Below are positions 10,041 through 20,688 of a stretch of 64,000 bases of DNA, piece after piece. The stretch covers positions 186,001 through 250,000 of the forward strand of contig JANFNE010000045.1 of assembly GCA_024867545.1 (NCBI GenBank). Reading direction: 5' to 3'. A program made the position numbers and the translations under genes. Every line of letters starts with the position of its first letter. Position 1 is the stretch's first letter. Under the pieces are notes generated by a model. It was given only the letters and a program-made list of their open reading frames with translations. It was not told the DNA's origin and searched no databases. Source of the stretch: Phytopythium helicoides (taxonomy: Eukaryota; Oomycota; Peronosporomycetes; Pythiales; Pythiaceae).

Positions 10041-10709
10041 GGCGCTGGGCTTGTGTCAGCTTGGGTGCGGGGGCTTGAGGCGTTGAGAGAATGGCGCCGC
10101 TCGGCGCTCGAACTCGGCGATGACCGACGGAAGCCGGATGAACTCGGCGTGCGTCCAGCAGCATTCTTTTGCATTCTTTTCCGACAAGGTCACGTCCCAC
10201 GCTGGTGAGCACGGTTTTGGCCAATGGCAAATTTTATTTTTGAATATGGACCAATCATCGTGGAGGGCCAGTCCGACGTGACATCACTCACATCGCCGGA
10301 TTCCGTCACCTGTAGACGGAATGCTGGAGCGGGACGAACGGCGCGCAGCGTGGTGGTGACATGGGGCGACATGGAGTCGGAGTCGACTGCAAGCAAGCAA
10401 GCAAGCATAGTGGTGGTGGCTCGGTCAAAAAGGATACGCTGCATTTGCAAAATTATACACAATTCTTCTTTCACATCCAGACCTTCCTTTTTCTTCCCTT
10501 TTCTGCGTCGCGCATGGCGCTCGCCGCCTGTCCTGTGCGGGCTTCTCCGCCGCTCGATGGGTGGAACTAATCGGTGGTGGCGAAGCCTCGGTATGCAGCG
10601 GACGGACGGAGGCGCTGCTGGCGGCCGCGTCGAATAAAAACCTTGCTCTTGCTGCTGGCGCTGGTTTCTCGGTCGGCGACGGCAGCGTGATAAATTATAG
10701 GAGCCCGGC
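10041..10709. other. Intergenic region between TLC and CCCH genes
   Basis: Holds the TLC promoter side (motif at 10215-10225, a second CCAAT near 10248) and presumably the 3' UTR of the CCCH gene. No coding region is supported. Confidence 0.5.
10215..10225 (-). promoter_or_regulatory. ATTGGYCAAAA motif upstream of the TLC gene
   Basis: On the coding strand it reads ATTGGCCAAAA, about 175 bp before the TLC start. The same element occurs upstream of PRP3 and twice upstream of RPN1 in the same orientation, which suggests a shared inverted-CCAAT promoter element. Confidence 0.5.
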
Positions 10710-11384
10710 CTACTCCTCCTCGCGGCAGATGCGCTGGAAGATGCTGAGGCGCGAGGACGCGCTGCTGCTCGAGCGCTCGAAGCGCGTGCTGTCGAGCGGC
10801 GCGTCGAAGGGCGAGGGCTGGAACGCGCTGAGGCTGCTGAAGTTGAACTCCGGGAAGGGCTCGCGCGCGTGGAAGGCGCCGGCCGAGGTGAGCGGCAGCA
10901 GCGTGACTTGCTTGTGTCCGCCGAAGGGCGTGCTGAGGTCGATGGGCTCGAGCGCGTTGCCGTAGGGGTTGACGAGCAGGTCCTTGTCCTGGTCGTCCGA
11001 CTCGCTGGCGGTGGACGACAGGTTGTCGCGCACGTCGTCGTCGTCGTAGACGTCCGTGTGGATGAATCGGCAGCGCGAGCCGTACATGCACTTGCCGGTG
11101 GATAGGAAGGCCTTGCAGCGCGTGGTCTTGTACTTTGGGTGGCGCAGGACGCCGCGGAGCTCCTCCTCGCCGTGCGCGAACTGGCACTTGGAGCCGTAGC
11201 GGCAGGCGCCGTTCTCGGTGAAGTGCTTGCAGAGCTCCGTCTTGTAGAGGTTGTTGCGCGCGGTCTGCGGCAGGCGGCCGCAGTCGATGATGTCTCCGTT
11301 GGCGAGCACCTGCATCTGCATCTGCATCTGCATGCGGCTGGGGCTGCCGTAGCTCGCGGGCATGGGCGCCATGGGTCCCGCCAT
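10710..11384 (-). CDS. Tandem CCCH zinc-finger RNA-binding protein (TTP/TIS11-like)
   Basis: Intronless, 224 aa from the Met at 11384. Two fingers with C-x8-C-x5-C-x3-H spacing are visible, the first starting [10 protein letters not shown] and the second YKTTRCKAF, about 18 residues apart. This is the exact layout of tristetraprolin-type proteins that bind AU-rich elements in mRNA 3' UTRs and promote decay. The N-terminus contains a (Met-Gln)4 run encoded by an ATGCAG repeat. The C-terminal half is Ser-rich and acidic (DDDDVRDN) with a SSSSASSR segment near the end. In oomycetes related proteins are often stage-specific regulators; a role here is inferred only. Confidence 0.93.
   Translation of the reverse strand: MAGPMAPMPASYGSPSRMQMQMQMQVLANGDIIDCGRLPQTARNNLYKTELCKHFTENGACRYGSKCQFAHGEEELRGVLRHPKYKTTRCKAFLSTGKCMYGSRCRFIHTDVYDDDDVRDNLSSTASESDDQDKDLLVNPYGNALEPIDLSTPFGGHKQVTLLPLTSAGAFHAREPFPEFNFSSLSAFQPSPFDAPLDSTRFERSSSSASSRLSIFQRICREEE
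11310..11334. repeat. Hexanucleotide repeat coding Met-Gln run
   Basis: Four tandem CATCTG-type units (plus strand) at the N-terminus of the CCCH protein, coding alternating Met and Gln. Confidence 0.8.
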
Positions 11385-13019
11385 CGTTGCGAGTGCTCCT
11401 CTGATCTCTGGCTGCGCACCCGACGGGCGAATTGCGATGTGAGTCACTTGCGGCGGGGCGAGGCGAGCCGAGGCGAGGCGAGGCGAGCGAGCCCGCAGGA
11501 CGACCGGCCGACGCGTCAAGCCAGGCCGCAGGCAGGAGCGGGTATGGCCCATGGGCGCCGGGCCTGCCGGACAGCCGGCGCCCGCGCTCTCTCGCCGCGC
11601 TCCATTTGGTGGGCGCAATCCGCACAGAGGCGCGGCGGTCAAAAGTATCAGGAGCGGAGGCCGTCCGGGCCATACTGAGCGCGAGAGGCCCCACGACTGA
11701 CCACCGCACTGGCGCAACCCTGCGCGCGCCCCGTCTGCGACTTATCTCACCACCTGGCGCGAGATTTGTACTTGCCCTTACTATGCCGGGCTACTGCACC
11801 CCTGCCCTAATGGTAGACACACCTGGATACGGCCGGGGGCCGTCGCGTCGCGCGACACTTATCGCGCGGACGCGTTTTGTATGCGAGTTTGTATACAGCT
11901 TCGCCACCCCCTTCGGCCCCGCGACTTTACACGGACAAAACATGAGGGGGGATCACGGGCTCCCCATTGTCGCGGGGCTTTTGTGTATTGGAAAAAAAAA
12001 AAAAATCCTGCGCGATCTGAACGCACGAGTGTGGGTTGAGCGCGGGTTCGTCCGCCGTGGGAGTGGGACGCGCGCGCCGAGCGCAGTTGACTGGCGCAAT
12101 GTATGCGCCGTGGGAGGTGCGAGAGAGCGACGACCGCGCACTGTCACACACTGACCGCGCGCTGACGGACGCTGGACTCGCGAGCCGCGCGCCGCCGGAG
12201 CTGGCTCGCGCTGCTGGCTCGCGCTGCTGGCTCCTCGCCCTTCTGCCTGCATCCTTGCCGCGGCGGATTCGCTTAACGCAACGCACGGGGGGCGTGGTCA
12301 TCTGGCTGCACGCACGCGAAAGCCGCGCGCGCGGGCCGGAAGGCGCAAATTCCAGCCGCCAGATGCGTCGGCGAGCGATAAGATCCACCCAGAAACCAGC
12401 CGGCCGCCGTCCTGTGAGCCTCGCCTCGCCTCGCGCCGCCGTCCGCCGAGCCTCGCCAAGCGCCGAGCTGCGGCGAAAACATACGACGCGAACCGCCTAT
12501 CCTGGCAGAAATGGGGCGCCGCCGCTCTGCCGCGCTGGAAAAATTTCATGAGGTGGCGGTCGGCGCAAGGCGGCGACGCGCCGAGAGGGTAGCGGAGCCG
12601 CTCGCGTCGCGCGTTGCGCCGCCTCGTTTCGCTCGTCGACCCTCCGGCTCGTCCGCAGAGCCGGGAGCGTCGTGATGCCAGGCTCATGGCGTCGAGAGGG
12701 ACGCTCGGCCGCCCCAGGCGGAAATTTCCGCCCGCATCCCAGCGGACCGCGTGCCTGCCGGGGCGTGCGAGAGCGGAAAGATCCGCGGCGAGAGCCCCGA
12801 GGCTCGCCGTTGTCGCGTCGGCAGGACTCAACCACTGTATCTTGCGCGCTCTTCTACGCTCCGGCGCGCGAGGCTCGGCGCGAGGCTGGGCTGCTTCGAC
12901 ACTGGCCGTTGCGCCGTGCCAGCGCAATCGACCAGCGACGGACGACCAGGACGACGACGATGACAGCGCGTCCCACTCTGAAAGCAACGTGGGTGGTCGA
13001 TGGCCATGACAAGCGCCCT
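11385..13019. other. GC-rich intergenic stretch between CCCH and PRP3 genes
   Basis: Several long frames exist on both strands, but all are Arg/Ala/Pro-rich as expected from GC-rich noncoding DNA and none shows a domain. GGCGAG-type simple repeats occur near 11460-11490 and 12420-12440, and a run of about 13 A at 11992-12004. It should contain the promoter of the CCCH gene and the 3' UTR of PRP3. I see no supportable gene. Confidence 0.5.
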
Positions 13020-15000
13020 TTATTCCGCTGACTTCTCCACTAGGTCCCAGTAGTGCACCACGTGCTTGGCCTCCATGACCTTGCGCGCCGTCGCCGACGT
13101 ACGACACTCCTGAAACCTAAAGTTGTTAAAGGCCTTGCGCGCGACGACGCCCTGCCACACGAGCTGGCACCCGTTGCTCTTGTCGGCCGCGCCGCCGCTG
13201 CCCTCTTCCGCCTCGCTGTCGTCCTCATTGCCGGCCTTGTCCCCGAGCCAGTCAATGCGCCGCAGCATCAGCTTTGTATAGTGCTTGACGGCCTTGCGGC
13301 CACCCTCGACAACGACCATGTTGAGGCCCTCATCCTTGCAAATTAGTACGCCGCCGGTCAAATGGTACTGCTGAGCATTTACATCCACCTTGAACCGGTG
13401 CTGCGGGTTCGACAGATCCGGAACTCTGCAGATTATCACACAAGCAAGCATCATCAACATTAGTGGGCACGCCACGCACCATAAACCGCAAAGTAACAAC
13501 GCACTTGAATACGGCGACATGGATATCGCCAGCGGCGTCCTCCTTGATTTTGCGCAGCTTCTTCTCCCGACGCTCCTCGGGAGTGAGCTTTCGTGCGAGG
13601 TTGCGCATCTCGTGATTCTTCTCCCGCTGTGCGACCTGCTCTCGGACTTTGCGCTCGATTGCAGACGGATCTGCAACGGCTTGCTCAGACAACACTCGCA
13701 TCATGTTCGAGAGCTTGACCTTCGGCTCGGGTGGTGGAAGCAATCCCAACGTAATCTTGTCCTGCTTCTCTTTTTCGCGCTCGGCGCGGTTTTGCCGGCG
13801 GATTTTCTTCCGCTCTGCTGCGGTCAACATTAGCGGCATCGCCACAGGCTGGTCATCTTTCTTGACGATGCTATTCAGACGTGCCGGGTGTTCGATGACA
13901 TGGACAGTGGCGGAAAACTTGAGCTTCATGTCGGTGTAGGAGACTGTAATCGAGCTCTCGGCGCGCGCCTTGGCCTTGACGAATCCGAATTTGTCGACGG
14001 CAGCGCGCTGGTCTTTTGGGAGATACTCAATGTCCCACCACTCGACATCGGGGGTCATGGATGTCGGGCGAGGCGGAACGTCCATCGTGTCAACCTCCAT
14101 TGCGGACACCTCTGGCTTTGAAGTATCTGTTGGTCCCGCAGGGGCATTCGTGTCTTCGTCGATTGACACGATTGATTCCTTCTGGTACCCTCGCGGGTTG
14201 CGGCCAGAAGTGAAACCTGCCAGCATCTTTTTGGCTTCGCGCGCGCGAACCTGCTCGGCTTGCTTGACATACGTGCCTTCCTTCACAAAGTTGAAAGTCT
14301 TGGCCGCGCGTCTGTCATGACCACAGAAACGAGTTAGTTCGCTCGAACCCGATAGGAGCCGCAGGCATTGCAGCACGTACGTTTCTCGTTTGGACACTTT
14401 GAGGCGCGGGTCGACTGCCTCCAGCTTGTCTTCCTTGTCTACGTTGCGATGGGATAAATACGGGTTTTGGTTGGTGGCGGGTGCCGCCTTCTTGCTGGCG
14501 GCATGGGCTGGGGTGCGGCCTGTCGAGACCGTCGGCTTGTCTGCGATAACGTTGCCTGCCTCATCGATCTGCCGGCCCTGGTCGTCCAGCAGCAGCGGCG
14601 CGGGCATGAACGTCTCCTTCGCCGGCCCCTCGCCGGGCTTGCGCAGCAGCGCGCGGATGTGGCTCATCTGGTCCTGCACCGACTTGTAGATCTGGTCCGT
14701 GCGCCGGCGCTTCTCCTCCGCGAGCCGCAGCTGCTCGCTCGCGTCTCCTGCTGCTCCAGCAACCGTGGGCGCCGCGCTGCCAGGCAGCACGCGCGCGATC
14801 TTGGCGGCCGCCGCCTTGGCCATCGCCGCCGGGTCCGACGCCGCCGCCGATGAAGCGCGAGAGGCCGCGACGCTCGCGAGCGCGGCCGCCGCCGCCGCCG
14901 CGATCTCCGCGGGCGAGCGCTTCTTCAGCGGCGGCTGCGCATCGGCGGGCGCGTCGCTGAAGCGGCTCTTGCGCTTGCGCCGGCCGTCGCTCGCGTCCAT
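13020..15000 (-). CDS. PRP3: PRP3 (PRPF3), U4/U6 snRNP splicing factor, 2 exons
   Basis: PRP3 binds the U4/U6 snRNA duplex in the tri-snRNP and is needed for spliceosome assembly in the nucleus. Model: exon 1 13505-15000, exon 2 13020-13425, with a GT-AG intron of 79 nt in phase 2, giving 633 aa. The N-terminus is basic and Ala-rich (RKRKSRF near the start). The PRP3 domain is recognisable from RLKVSKRETYVLQ through the basic AERKKIRRQNRAE helix region. The C-terminal DUF1115-type ferredoxin-like domain follows, with VVVEGGRKAVKHYTKLML and HYWDLVEKS at the end. The Met at 15000 is preferred over 15072 because conserved sequence starts there. A CCAAT-type motif lies about 65 bp upstream. It is head to head with DCP2. 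Confidence 0.95.
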
Positions 15001-15641
15001 GACGAGGGCGGCGGGCTTCCAGGAGCTTTTGGGTCGGAAGGGCGGGCTGGGTGGCCGCGCATTTTTGACCAATCCTGAAGCGTATCGGCTCTTGGAGCGA
15101 TTGGATTGGTAGATAATGTTGTCCCGAAATGTTTGGTTCGAGCGGGTCCCGAACCCGACCCGAGCCCTCGCTGCGACAGTTACCTGCTTTACTAGATATC
15201 CTGTTTAGAGCTACGCGTCTGATTTTCGTGATGTCGCATATAGATTCATCCTTTTGGATAATACCCTCTTGAGACTAGATGGGTCTGGCCTCGCATCAAC
15301 TTCAAGAGGAGCTGGCGACATATTCCTGGAACCTGGGGGGACGGAGGGCGCGGGGCGGGCGGGGGGTCACGCTCCCCCTGTACAAAAAGACAGCGTTTCG
15401 CCCCCTCCTCCCCGAGTCGCAATATTGAAGCCAAGAGCGCGGACCGCCTTTCTCCTGCTCCGGGAGCGAAGGCTCGAGCATCAGGTCCCAGCGCTCTCAT
15501 CCCAGCCAGCCCAGCGGCGTCGCGCAGCGCTCGCGGTCGTCGCCAGCCACGGTACTGTCGTCGCTCGTCGCGCGCGAGCCGAGCCGAGTGTAGCGTTCCC
15601 CCCCGCTGGTCGCGGCGGAGTTTGGTGTTGTGTTTGTGAGC
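15001..15641. promoter_or_regulatory. Bidirectional promoter region, PRP3 / DCP2
   Basis: The two housekeeping genes diverge from this 641-bp spacer. It holds the ATTGGYCAAAA motif (15063-15073) and two further ATTGG boxes at about 15098-15108 on the PRP3 side, and a GC-rich stretch on the DCP2 side. Confidence 0.55.
15063..15073 (-). promoter_or_regulatory. ATTGGYCAAAA motif upstream of PRP3
   Basis: Reads ATTGGTCAAAA on the PRP3 coding strand, about 65 bp before the ATG. Same element and orientation as before TLC and RPN1. Confidence 0.55.
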
Positions 15642-17069
15642 ATGGCCGCTACGCCCAAGGGCAAGAAGGGCTCGCCCAGCATGGCCGAGGTCATGGACGA
15701 GCTGCAGACGCGCTTCCTCGTGAACCTGCCAGAGTCGGAGCTCGCGTCCAGCGAGCGCCTCTTCTTCCAGATCGAGCAGTGCTACTGGTTCTACGAGGAC
15801 TTCTACGCCGACCAGTTCGCGCACCTCGCCCATGTCAAGCTGAACGACTTTGCGCGCCAGATGTTCGCGCACTGTCCGCTGCTGCAGCCGCTCGCGCACC
15901 GCTGCGACGAGCTCTTCCAGGACTTCAAGGCGTACCAGCGCCAGGTACCTGTCGTGGGCTGTATTCTGTTGAATGCCTCGCGATCCAAGCTGCTGCTGGT
16001 ACGCAACTGGAAGGGGACGTCGTGGAGCTTCCCGCGCGGCAAGGTGAACGAGGGCGAGACTGACAAGGAGTGTGCGCGCCGAGAAGTTATGGAAGAATGT
16101 GGATACGATGTAGGCCCGACTGGACTGGATGGATCGCAGTATCTCGAGTTTGTTCAGAACGAACAGCGAGTACGCATGTACATCTGCAAGAACGTGCCGG
16201 AAGATTATCCGTTCGCGCCCCAGACGCGGAAGGAGATTAGCACGATCCAGTGGTTCGGGATCGACGCGGTGCCAAAGAAGACTTGGAGTGTGATGCCTTT
16301 CATGGCGCGCCTCAAGCGATGGATCAACAGTAACAAGTCCCATGTTTCCAAGGACAAACGAAGCGCCACCCCGAACAAGGGGCGTGCTGCGTCTGCTCCC
16401 AAGAATCGTCCTTCGTCAGCGAATGCTGTTACCCCAGCTGCAGTTCCGGTATCTAGCAATGGCGCTGCAAGCACCGGTAAGGGCCGGAAGAAGAACTCCC
16501 AAGCTCAGGAGCGATCTGTATCGACGCCGCACAACGCGTCTCGGCAGGCAGTCCGTAAGCAAGCTAGCAAGCGTGGCCATTTCGGCACGGAAGTCGACAC
16601 GGCCACATCGTACGATGGTGTGAATGATGAGACGTTTGGCGCGTCTGTTGGCCAGTTCAGTGTGGAAGAGATGTTCAGTGTCAACGAGCGGCTAACAGGC
16701 CAGAAGTTTGTGTATGATGGCAACCCGCATGATTTCGGCAAGCAGTCGCTACGTCCGAGCGTCGCGAACCTTCCGGTACCACCGACCTCGAATGGTGTTC
16801 CGATCGACGCTGCCGACGCTTCCCGCGGCATATTTAATTACAGCTCGTACTCGAAGGGGGTAGTGCCGCTGCAGATCCTGGCGCGGTCAGCCGACAACTC
16901 GGAGCCGTTGAAGCGAGTTGACGAGGAGAATGGTATGAGTGCTGACCCCGTGTCTCCATCCCCATCGTCTGCTGCCTCTACCAGTCCGAGCTCTCCGCGA
17001 TCATCAGATGCGACGCCGTTTGGGTCGTTCAAGTTTGATGCAACTGACATTATGTCCTGCGTGACGTGA
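15642..17069 (+). CDS. DCP2: DCP2 mRNA-decapping enzyme (Nudix hydrolase)
   Basis: DCP2 removes the m7G cap from mRNA in cytoplasmic P bodies, committing it to 5'-3' decay. Intronless, 475 aa from the Met at 15642. The N-terminal DCP2 regulatory domain is visible (ELQTRFLVNLPESEL, then the IEQCYWFYEDFYAD motif). The Nudix box follows GTSWSFPRGKV and reads through EGETDKECARREVMEECGY, with all key Glu and Arg residues of the GX5EX7REUXEEXGU consensus. The Box B-like helix (WSVMPFMARLKRWI) follows. The last about 230 residues are low complexity and variable, as usual for the family. The Met four codons upstream of the chosen start is in a poorer context. Confidence 0.96.
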   Translation: MAATPKGKKGSPSMAEVMDELQTRFLVNLPESELASSERLFFQIEQCYWFYEDFYADQFAHLAHVKLNDFARQMFAHCPLLQPLAHRCDELFQDFKAYQRQVPVVGCILLNASRSKLLLVRNWKGTSWSFPRGKVNEGETDKECARREVMEECGYDVGPTGLDGSQYLEFVQNEQRVRMYICKNVPEDYPFAPQTRKEISTIQWFGIDAVPKKTWSVMPFMARLKRWINSNKSHVSKDKRSATPNKGRAASAPKNRPSSANAVTPAAVPVSSNGAASTGKGRKKNSQAQERSVSTPHNASRQAVRKQASKRGHFGTEVDTATSYDGVNDETFGASVGQFSVEEMFSVNERLTGQKFVYDGNPHDFGKQSLRPSVANLPVPPTSNGVPIDAADASRGIFNYSSYSKGVVPLQILARSADNSEPLKRVDEENGMSADPVSPSPSSAASTSPSSPRSSDATPFGSFKFDATDIMSCVT

Positions 17070-17683
17070 GCATGTGGACTGGCCGTTGGTTGTTGGCAGC
17101 TGAAGAGTGGAGAGTTCGTGTGATCACTGCTTGTGTATTACTCCAAGGCTTCTCGAGTGGCAAGAAACCGGGAGGGCCAGACGTATCAGTGGTCCGCACG
17201 CGCGATTCTGTCAACGGCTTCATCAGCCTGAAGGCTCCCGCCATTGTTTCGAGACGGGGTGCCTCGCTTTTTCTTTTTTTCCCTGCATGTAGTTTCTCCT
17301 TTTCTCAGTAGTGGATGTACCATAGTTTGGCTGTGTGCGAGCTGGGCCCACCCTTCGCTGCGGCTATTCTGTTTCTCCGGACCTCTGGAGGGCAGGAGAC
17401 ACCCGGCGGTAGGCGCCGAAAAGAACGAGAACCCACTCGCAACAGCACGGTGTTTCTAAACACCACCCAGACGTGGGAGATAGCATGTCACGTGCTTTTT
17501 GAGGTGTGTTGATACTGTGTGCCTGACTGCTGCAATCAAGGAAAAGAAATACTGCAAACAAGCCACATCGAGAGAAAAGAGATGCAAAATGCTTGCTTCC
17601 ATTTCGATCTGACACACGATCGAGTGGGAATACCAGATTCAGACGCCTACCCGCCAACCGTATTCGCAGTTCGGCGGGGCTGT
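17070..17683. other. Convergent 3' flanks of DCP2 and YIF1
   Basis: No gene. Contains T-rich tracts (about 17266-17283) suitable for 3' end formation of DCP2; the YIF1 3' UTR enters from the right. Confidence 0.6.
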
Positions 17684-19384
17684 CTATTCGTGCGGTGCCG
17701 TCGTGTACGAAATCCAGCTGACCAACACAAGCTGCATGCAAGAAACTCTGTTCATCGAAAACGGGTTGTCAGTGACTGCAAACACTTCAACGAGTTGTCA
17801 GAGAAAGAATACGCACCCAAACAGCAAGTAGTTCCTGAAAAGACGGTTTTCAGGTGTGGGTTCCGCAACGCTGCCCTTCATGCAGTTAAGCTGTCGTGCG
17901 AAGCAAGTTAGTTGCCGAGTTTGTAAAAATCCCAAGCGATAATGTACCAAATCGCACCGTGAAGTACGAGACAGCGATGCCAGTGTACAGCAGCGCGATG
18001 TAGTACGCGAGCGTGCCGAGCAGCTGGTACACGATCGTGTTGATCACGAGCGGAATATACTTGTAGCCCGAGAACGACAGCAGATCCAGGAACGAGATGG
18101 AGCTGTTGAGCACGTAGAGGCAAGCAGCCAGTACACCAATCTCGATCAGCTGCATCACAAGGCAGTAGCTTGCATCTGCTCCGATCACATCGGGGCTAAA
18201 CCTGATTTCCACAAGCATCACCAATGTTAGAGAGTTGAGGGGCGATTTTAGCACCATATTTTGTACGTACTGGTTTGACGTTCCCTTGCTGTATCCAACA
18301 ATCAAGATGTACGTGAGGAAACCCATGAATGGGATGTACAGATCGGGTGCGTTCACGTCACGCGTTGGAGGCGCGTATTGGGACTACATGATTAGAAACG
18401 TTAGGTCTCGATCACCAGCTGCAGCTGCTCCGTATGTGGCAGGATCGTACCGTTTTGCTCTCATCTTGCTGGGCATGCCCCATGCGACGCCAGTTCTTGT
18501 GCCAGAATGGTAGCAGCAGAATCTTGAGACGGCTTTTGACGTACGAGTTGTTGACTGTGAAGTAGTATTTGAGGCTTCCCCAGACTCCGTAGGCGCCTGG
18601 CAGATACCGCTCTGACTGCTTCGTGAGGAAGTCCTGGGCCGTGTTCATCGCGAGACCCGCCATCGGATTCCTATTCGCCCAAGGAGAAATCGTTAGCTCG
18701 TCAATCTTAGCTCTCCAGCCTCGAACCCACTCGGCCACGTACGATGAGAACTGGTTGATGAAGTCAGGCTGTGCTTGTGCGTGCATGTGCGGCTGTCCGT
18801 GGTGGCCAGAGCCCGGAGGCTGCGTAAACCCGCCAAAGCCTGCAGCCGCAGGCTGCTGCTCCGCCTGCGGCTGCTGGTGATGACGGTGCTGGAACCCCGG
18901 CGCCGACTGGAACTGCTGCTGCGGCTGCTGGTTGAACGCCGGCGGCTGGCGGAACTGCAAAGCGAGTCAGCACGTGAGTGCTCCACAGTCCTCAACCCCA
19001 CCGAGTGGCGCTCGCCCACCTCCTGCGGGAACGACTGCGGCTGCTGCGGCTGCTGCGGAGCGCTGTAGAAGCCCCCGGCCGACGCCGAGGCGCCGCTCGC
19101 CTGGAAGAACTGGTGCTGCTGTCCGGCCCTCGCGGGCGCCGGCTGCGAGTAGAACTGCTGCTGCGGCGCGCCTCCCCCGAGCCCCAGGCCCTGCGCGGGC
19201 TGCTGGAAGCCGCCGGGCGCCGGGCGCTGCCGCTGCTGGGGCTGCGTGGCGCGGAACGGCGCGTTCGGGTCGCGGAACGGGACTGCGGGCGTGCAGAGGC
19301 GAAACTCGCGTCAATCGGCGGCGTTTTCGGCCGGAAAAGCGCGGGAAGGAGCGCGAGGGAGCGCTGCGCACCTGGCTGGGCCAT
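17684..19384 (-). CDS. YIF1: YIF1 family ER-Golgi membrane protein, 7 exons
   Basis: YIF1 pairs with YIP1 in COPII vesicles and early Golgi. The model joins 19372-19384, 19020-19282, 18451-18954, 18271-18383, 17958-18201, 17817-17890 and 17684-17747. Introns are 65-89 nt, all GT-AG, several with CTAAC branch sites, and the joined length (1,275 nt, 424 aa) is in frame. The N-terminal half is a Gln/Pro/Gly/Phe-rich cytosolic region. Then come the family signatures: FINQFSS, LKYYFTVNNSYVKSRLKILLLP, DVNAPDLYIPFMGFLTY, FSPDVIGADAS and LLSFSGYKYIPLV. The last exon gives the terminal helix (LFRNYLLFG joined to VSCMQLVLVSWISY). The very short first exon (13 nt) is the least certain part. Confidence 0.93.
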
Positions 19385-19893
19385 CGAGGCGGCGGGGCGG
19401 CGAGGAGAGCGCGGCGGAGCGCGGCGGAGCGCGGCGGAGGCGGCTGCTAGCGCCGGATCGCGGCCTTGATGCCTTTCGTGTTGCCGCGTGGTAACGTGGA
19501 GGTTCCTATCGGGTGTGATCCGTGTTCGTAACATGCGGTGTGCTGACTATCCGGTAGTCACGAGAAGCAGACAACACAGGTGCAGTGATTCGCTCGGTGC
19601 AAATGTAAATGGCATTCTTGGCTGCCGAGGTCCTGCATTTTACGCAATTGTTTGTCGAAGGATTGCTGTTCATGTCGTAGGTCTCGAACTATTTGTTTTC
19701 CATTTGCACACTCGTCACTACAAAGAGAACGACGAGTCAAGCACTCAGCTGCTTGTGTTACCTACTAGCAGTTCTTCTATCATTTCAACATCAGAATTCG
19801 TCCGTTCAAGTTACTCAGTCTCATCATTTTTTGGATTGCGGTACAACAAGACGTTCATGAATACCCTGCTTCTCGTATATCCTAGGGACAAAA
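19385..19893. other. Intergenic: YIF1 promoter and 3' flank of the first NLP gene
   Basis: GC-rich near YIF1 with repeated GCGGCGGAG units at about 19408-19442, then AT-richer toward the NLP. No gene seen. Confidence 0.5.
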
Positions 19894-20688
19894 CTACTGA
19901 GAGTTGTCAACGCTGTCCTGCGTGAACGTCGGGAACGAGTCAGGCTTGAACTCGTTTAGCCGGTCCAAGAAAATGCTGTCCGTCTGAGGGAAGTCGGCAC
20001 TTCCGTAGTCGTACGAGTTCAAGTCTGAACGCAACTGCTCGTTCGTCACGCCGTCACCTACCATCGTGTACCAGCTCACAATCGTAGGCGTGAACCAAGC
20101 ACCTGACGGGTTCTCAGCATCATCGTCTCCCTCATCACTCTTGGCGAAACGGAAACAGTGAGTGAGCACGCCATCCTTGTGGTAGACGAACTTGAGGCGA
20201 CCATCGGCATTGGTCGGGATCTCCGACGCAGCAGCCGTGCCGACACCCGAGTGTGCACTGTAGCTGCCGTACGTGACGACGCCGTTCTCCGTCCACAGAA
20301 TAACCTTCTCCCAGTCGTGGCGGTGGCCGCTTTCGATATAGTTGAGAATTTGGTCCTTGAGAGCGTAGATGGAGAAGAAGTGTCCGCAGTAGGTGACGCC
20401 GTCGCTGTCAAGGCACGCGTACCGGTGGTACAGGTTCGACAGACTGAGGAAGTCATCGCTACGGCAGTCACCCGTGATGGTACCCGTGGGTTTGAGTCCT
20501 CCGTTCTGTGCGCCAGTACGACTAATGCCGGCGCTGAACAGGCAAGAGTCCGTGTCGATGTCGAACACGGGGTAGATGGACGAGATGTCGATACCAGAGG
20601 GCAGAGCTTCATCGAGCTTGGCGAAGTCATCGGCAGTGGCGATTCCGGCGATGGCGGCTCCAATGGCGAGGTAGCTGGCGGTCTTCAT
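19894..20688 (-). CDS. NLP: NLP/NPP1 necrosis-inducing-like protein, copy 1
   Basis: NLPs are secreted proteins of plant-associated microbes; cytolytic members bind glycosylated sphingolipids in the plant plasma membrane and permeabilise dicot cells. Intronless, 264 aa. A 19-residue signal peptide (MKTASYLAIGAAIAGIATA) is followed by the mature protein. The heptapeptide GHRHDWE is at residues 121-127. Cysteines lie at about 49, 75, 92 and 101. The divalent-metal-binding His, Asp and Glu of the heptapeptide are intact. The region before the heptapeptide reads FFSIYALKDQI, unlike the AIMYSWYFPKD block of classical type 1 NLPs, so activity cannot be assumed. About 99 bp upstream are shared with copy 2, including a GGCGTTGGTGGT repeat. 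Confidence 0.97.
   Translation of the reverse strand: MKTASYLAIGAAIAGIATADDFAKLDEALPSGIDISSIYPVFDIDTDSCLFSAGISRTGAQNGGLKPTGTITGDCRSDDFLSLSNLYHRYACLDSDGVTYCGHFFSIYALKDQILNYIESGHRHDWEKVILWTENGVVTYGSYSAHSGVGTAAASEIPTNADGRLKFVYHKDGVLTHCFRFAKSDEGDDDAENPSGAWFTPTIVSWYTMVGDGVTNEQLRSDLNSYDYGSADFPQTDSIFLDRLNEFKPDSFPTFTQDSVDNSQ

Noticed and set aside
11385..13019. Several frames of 100-270 codons between CCCH and PRP3
   Set aside because: Composition follows GC content and frames on both strands are equally long, so none is supportable.
15001..15072. Upstream start for PRP3 at 15072
   Set aside because: It would place the CCAAT-type motif in the coding region and adds unconserved residues.
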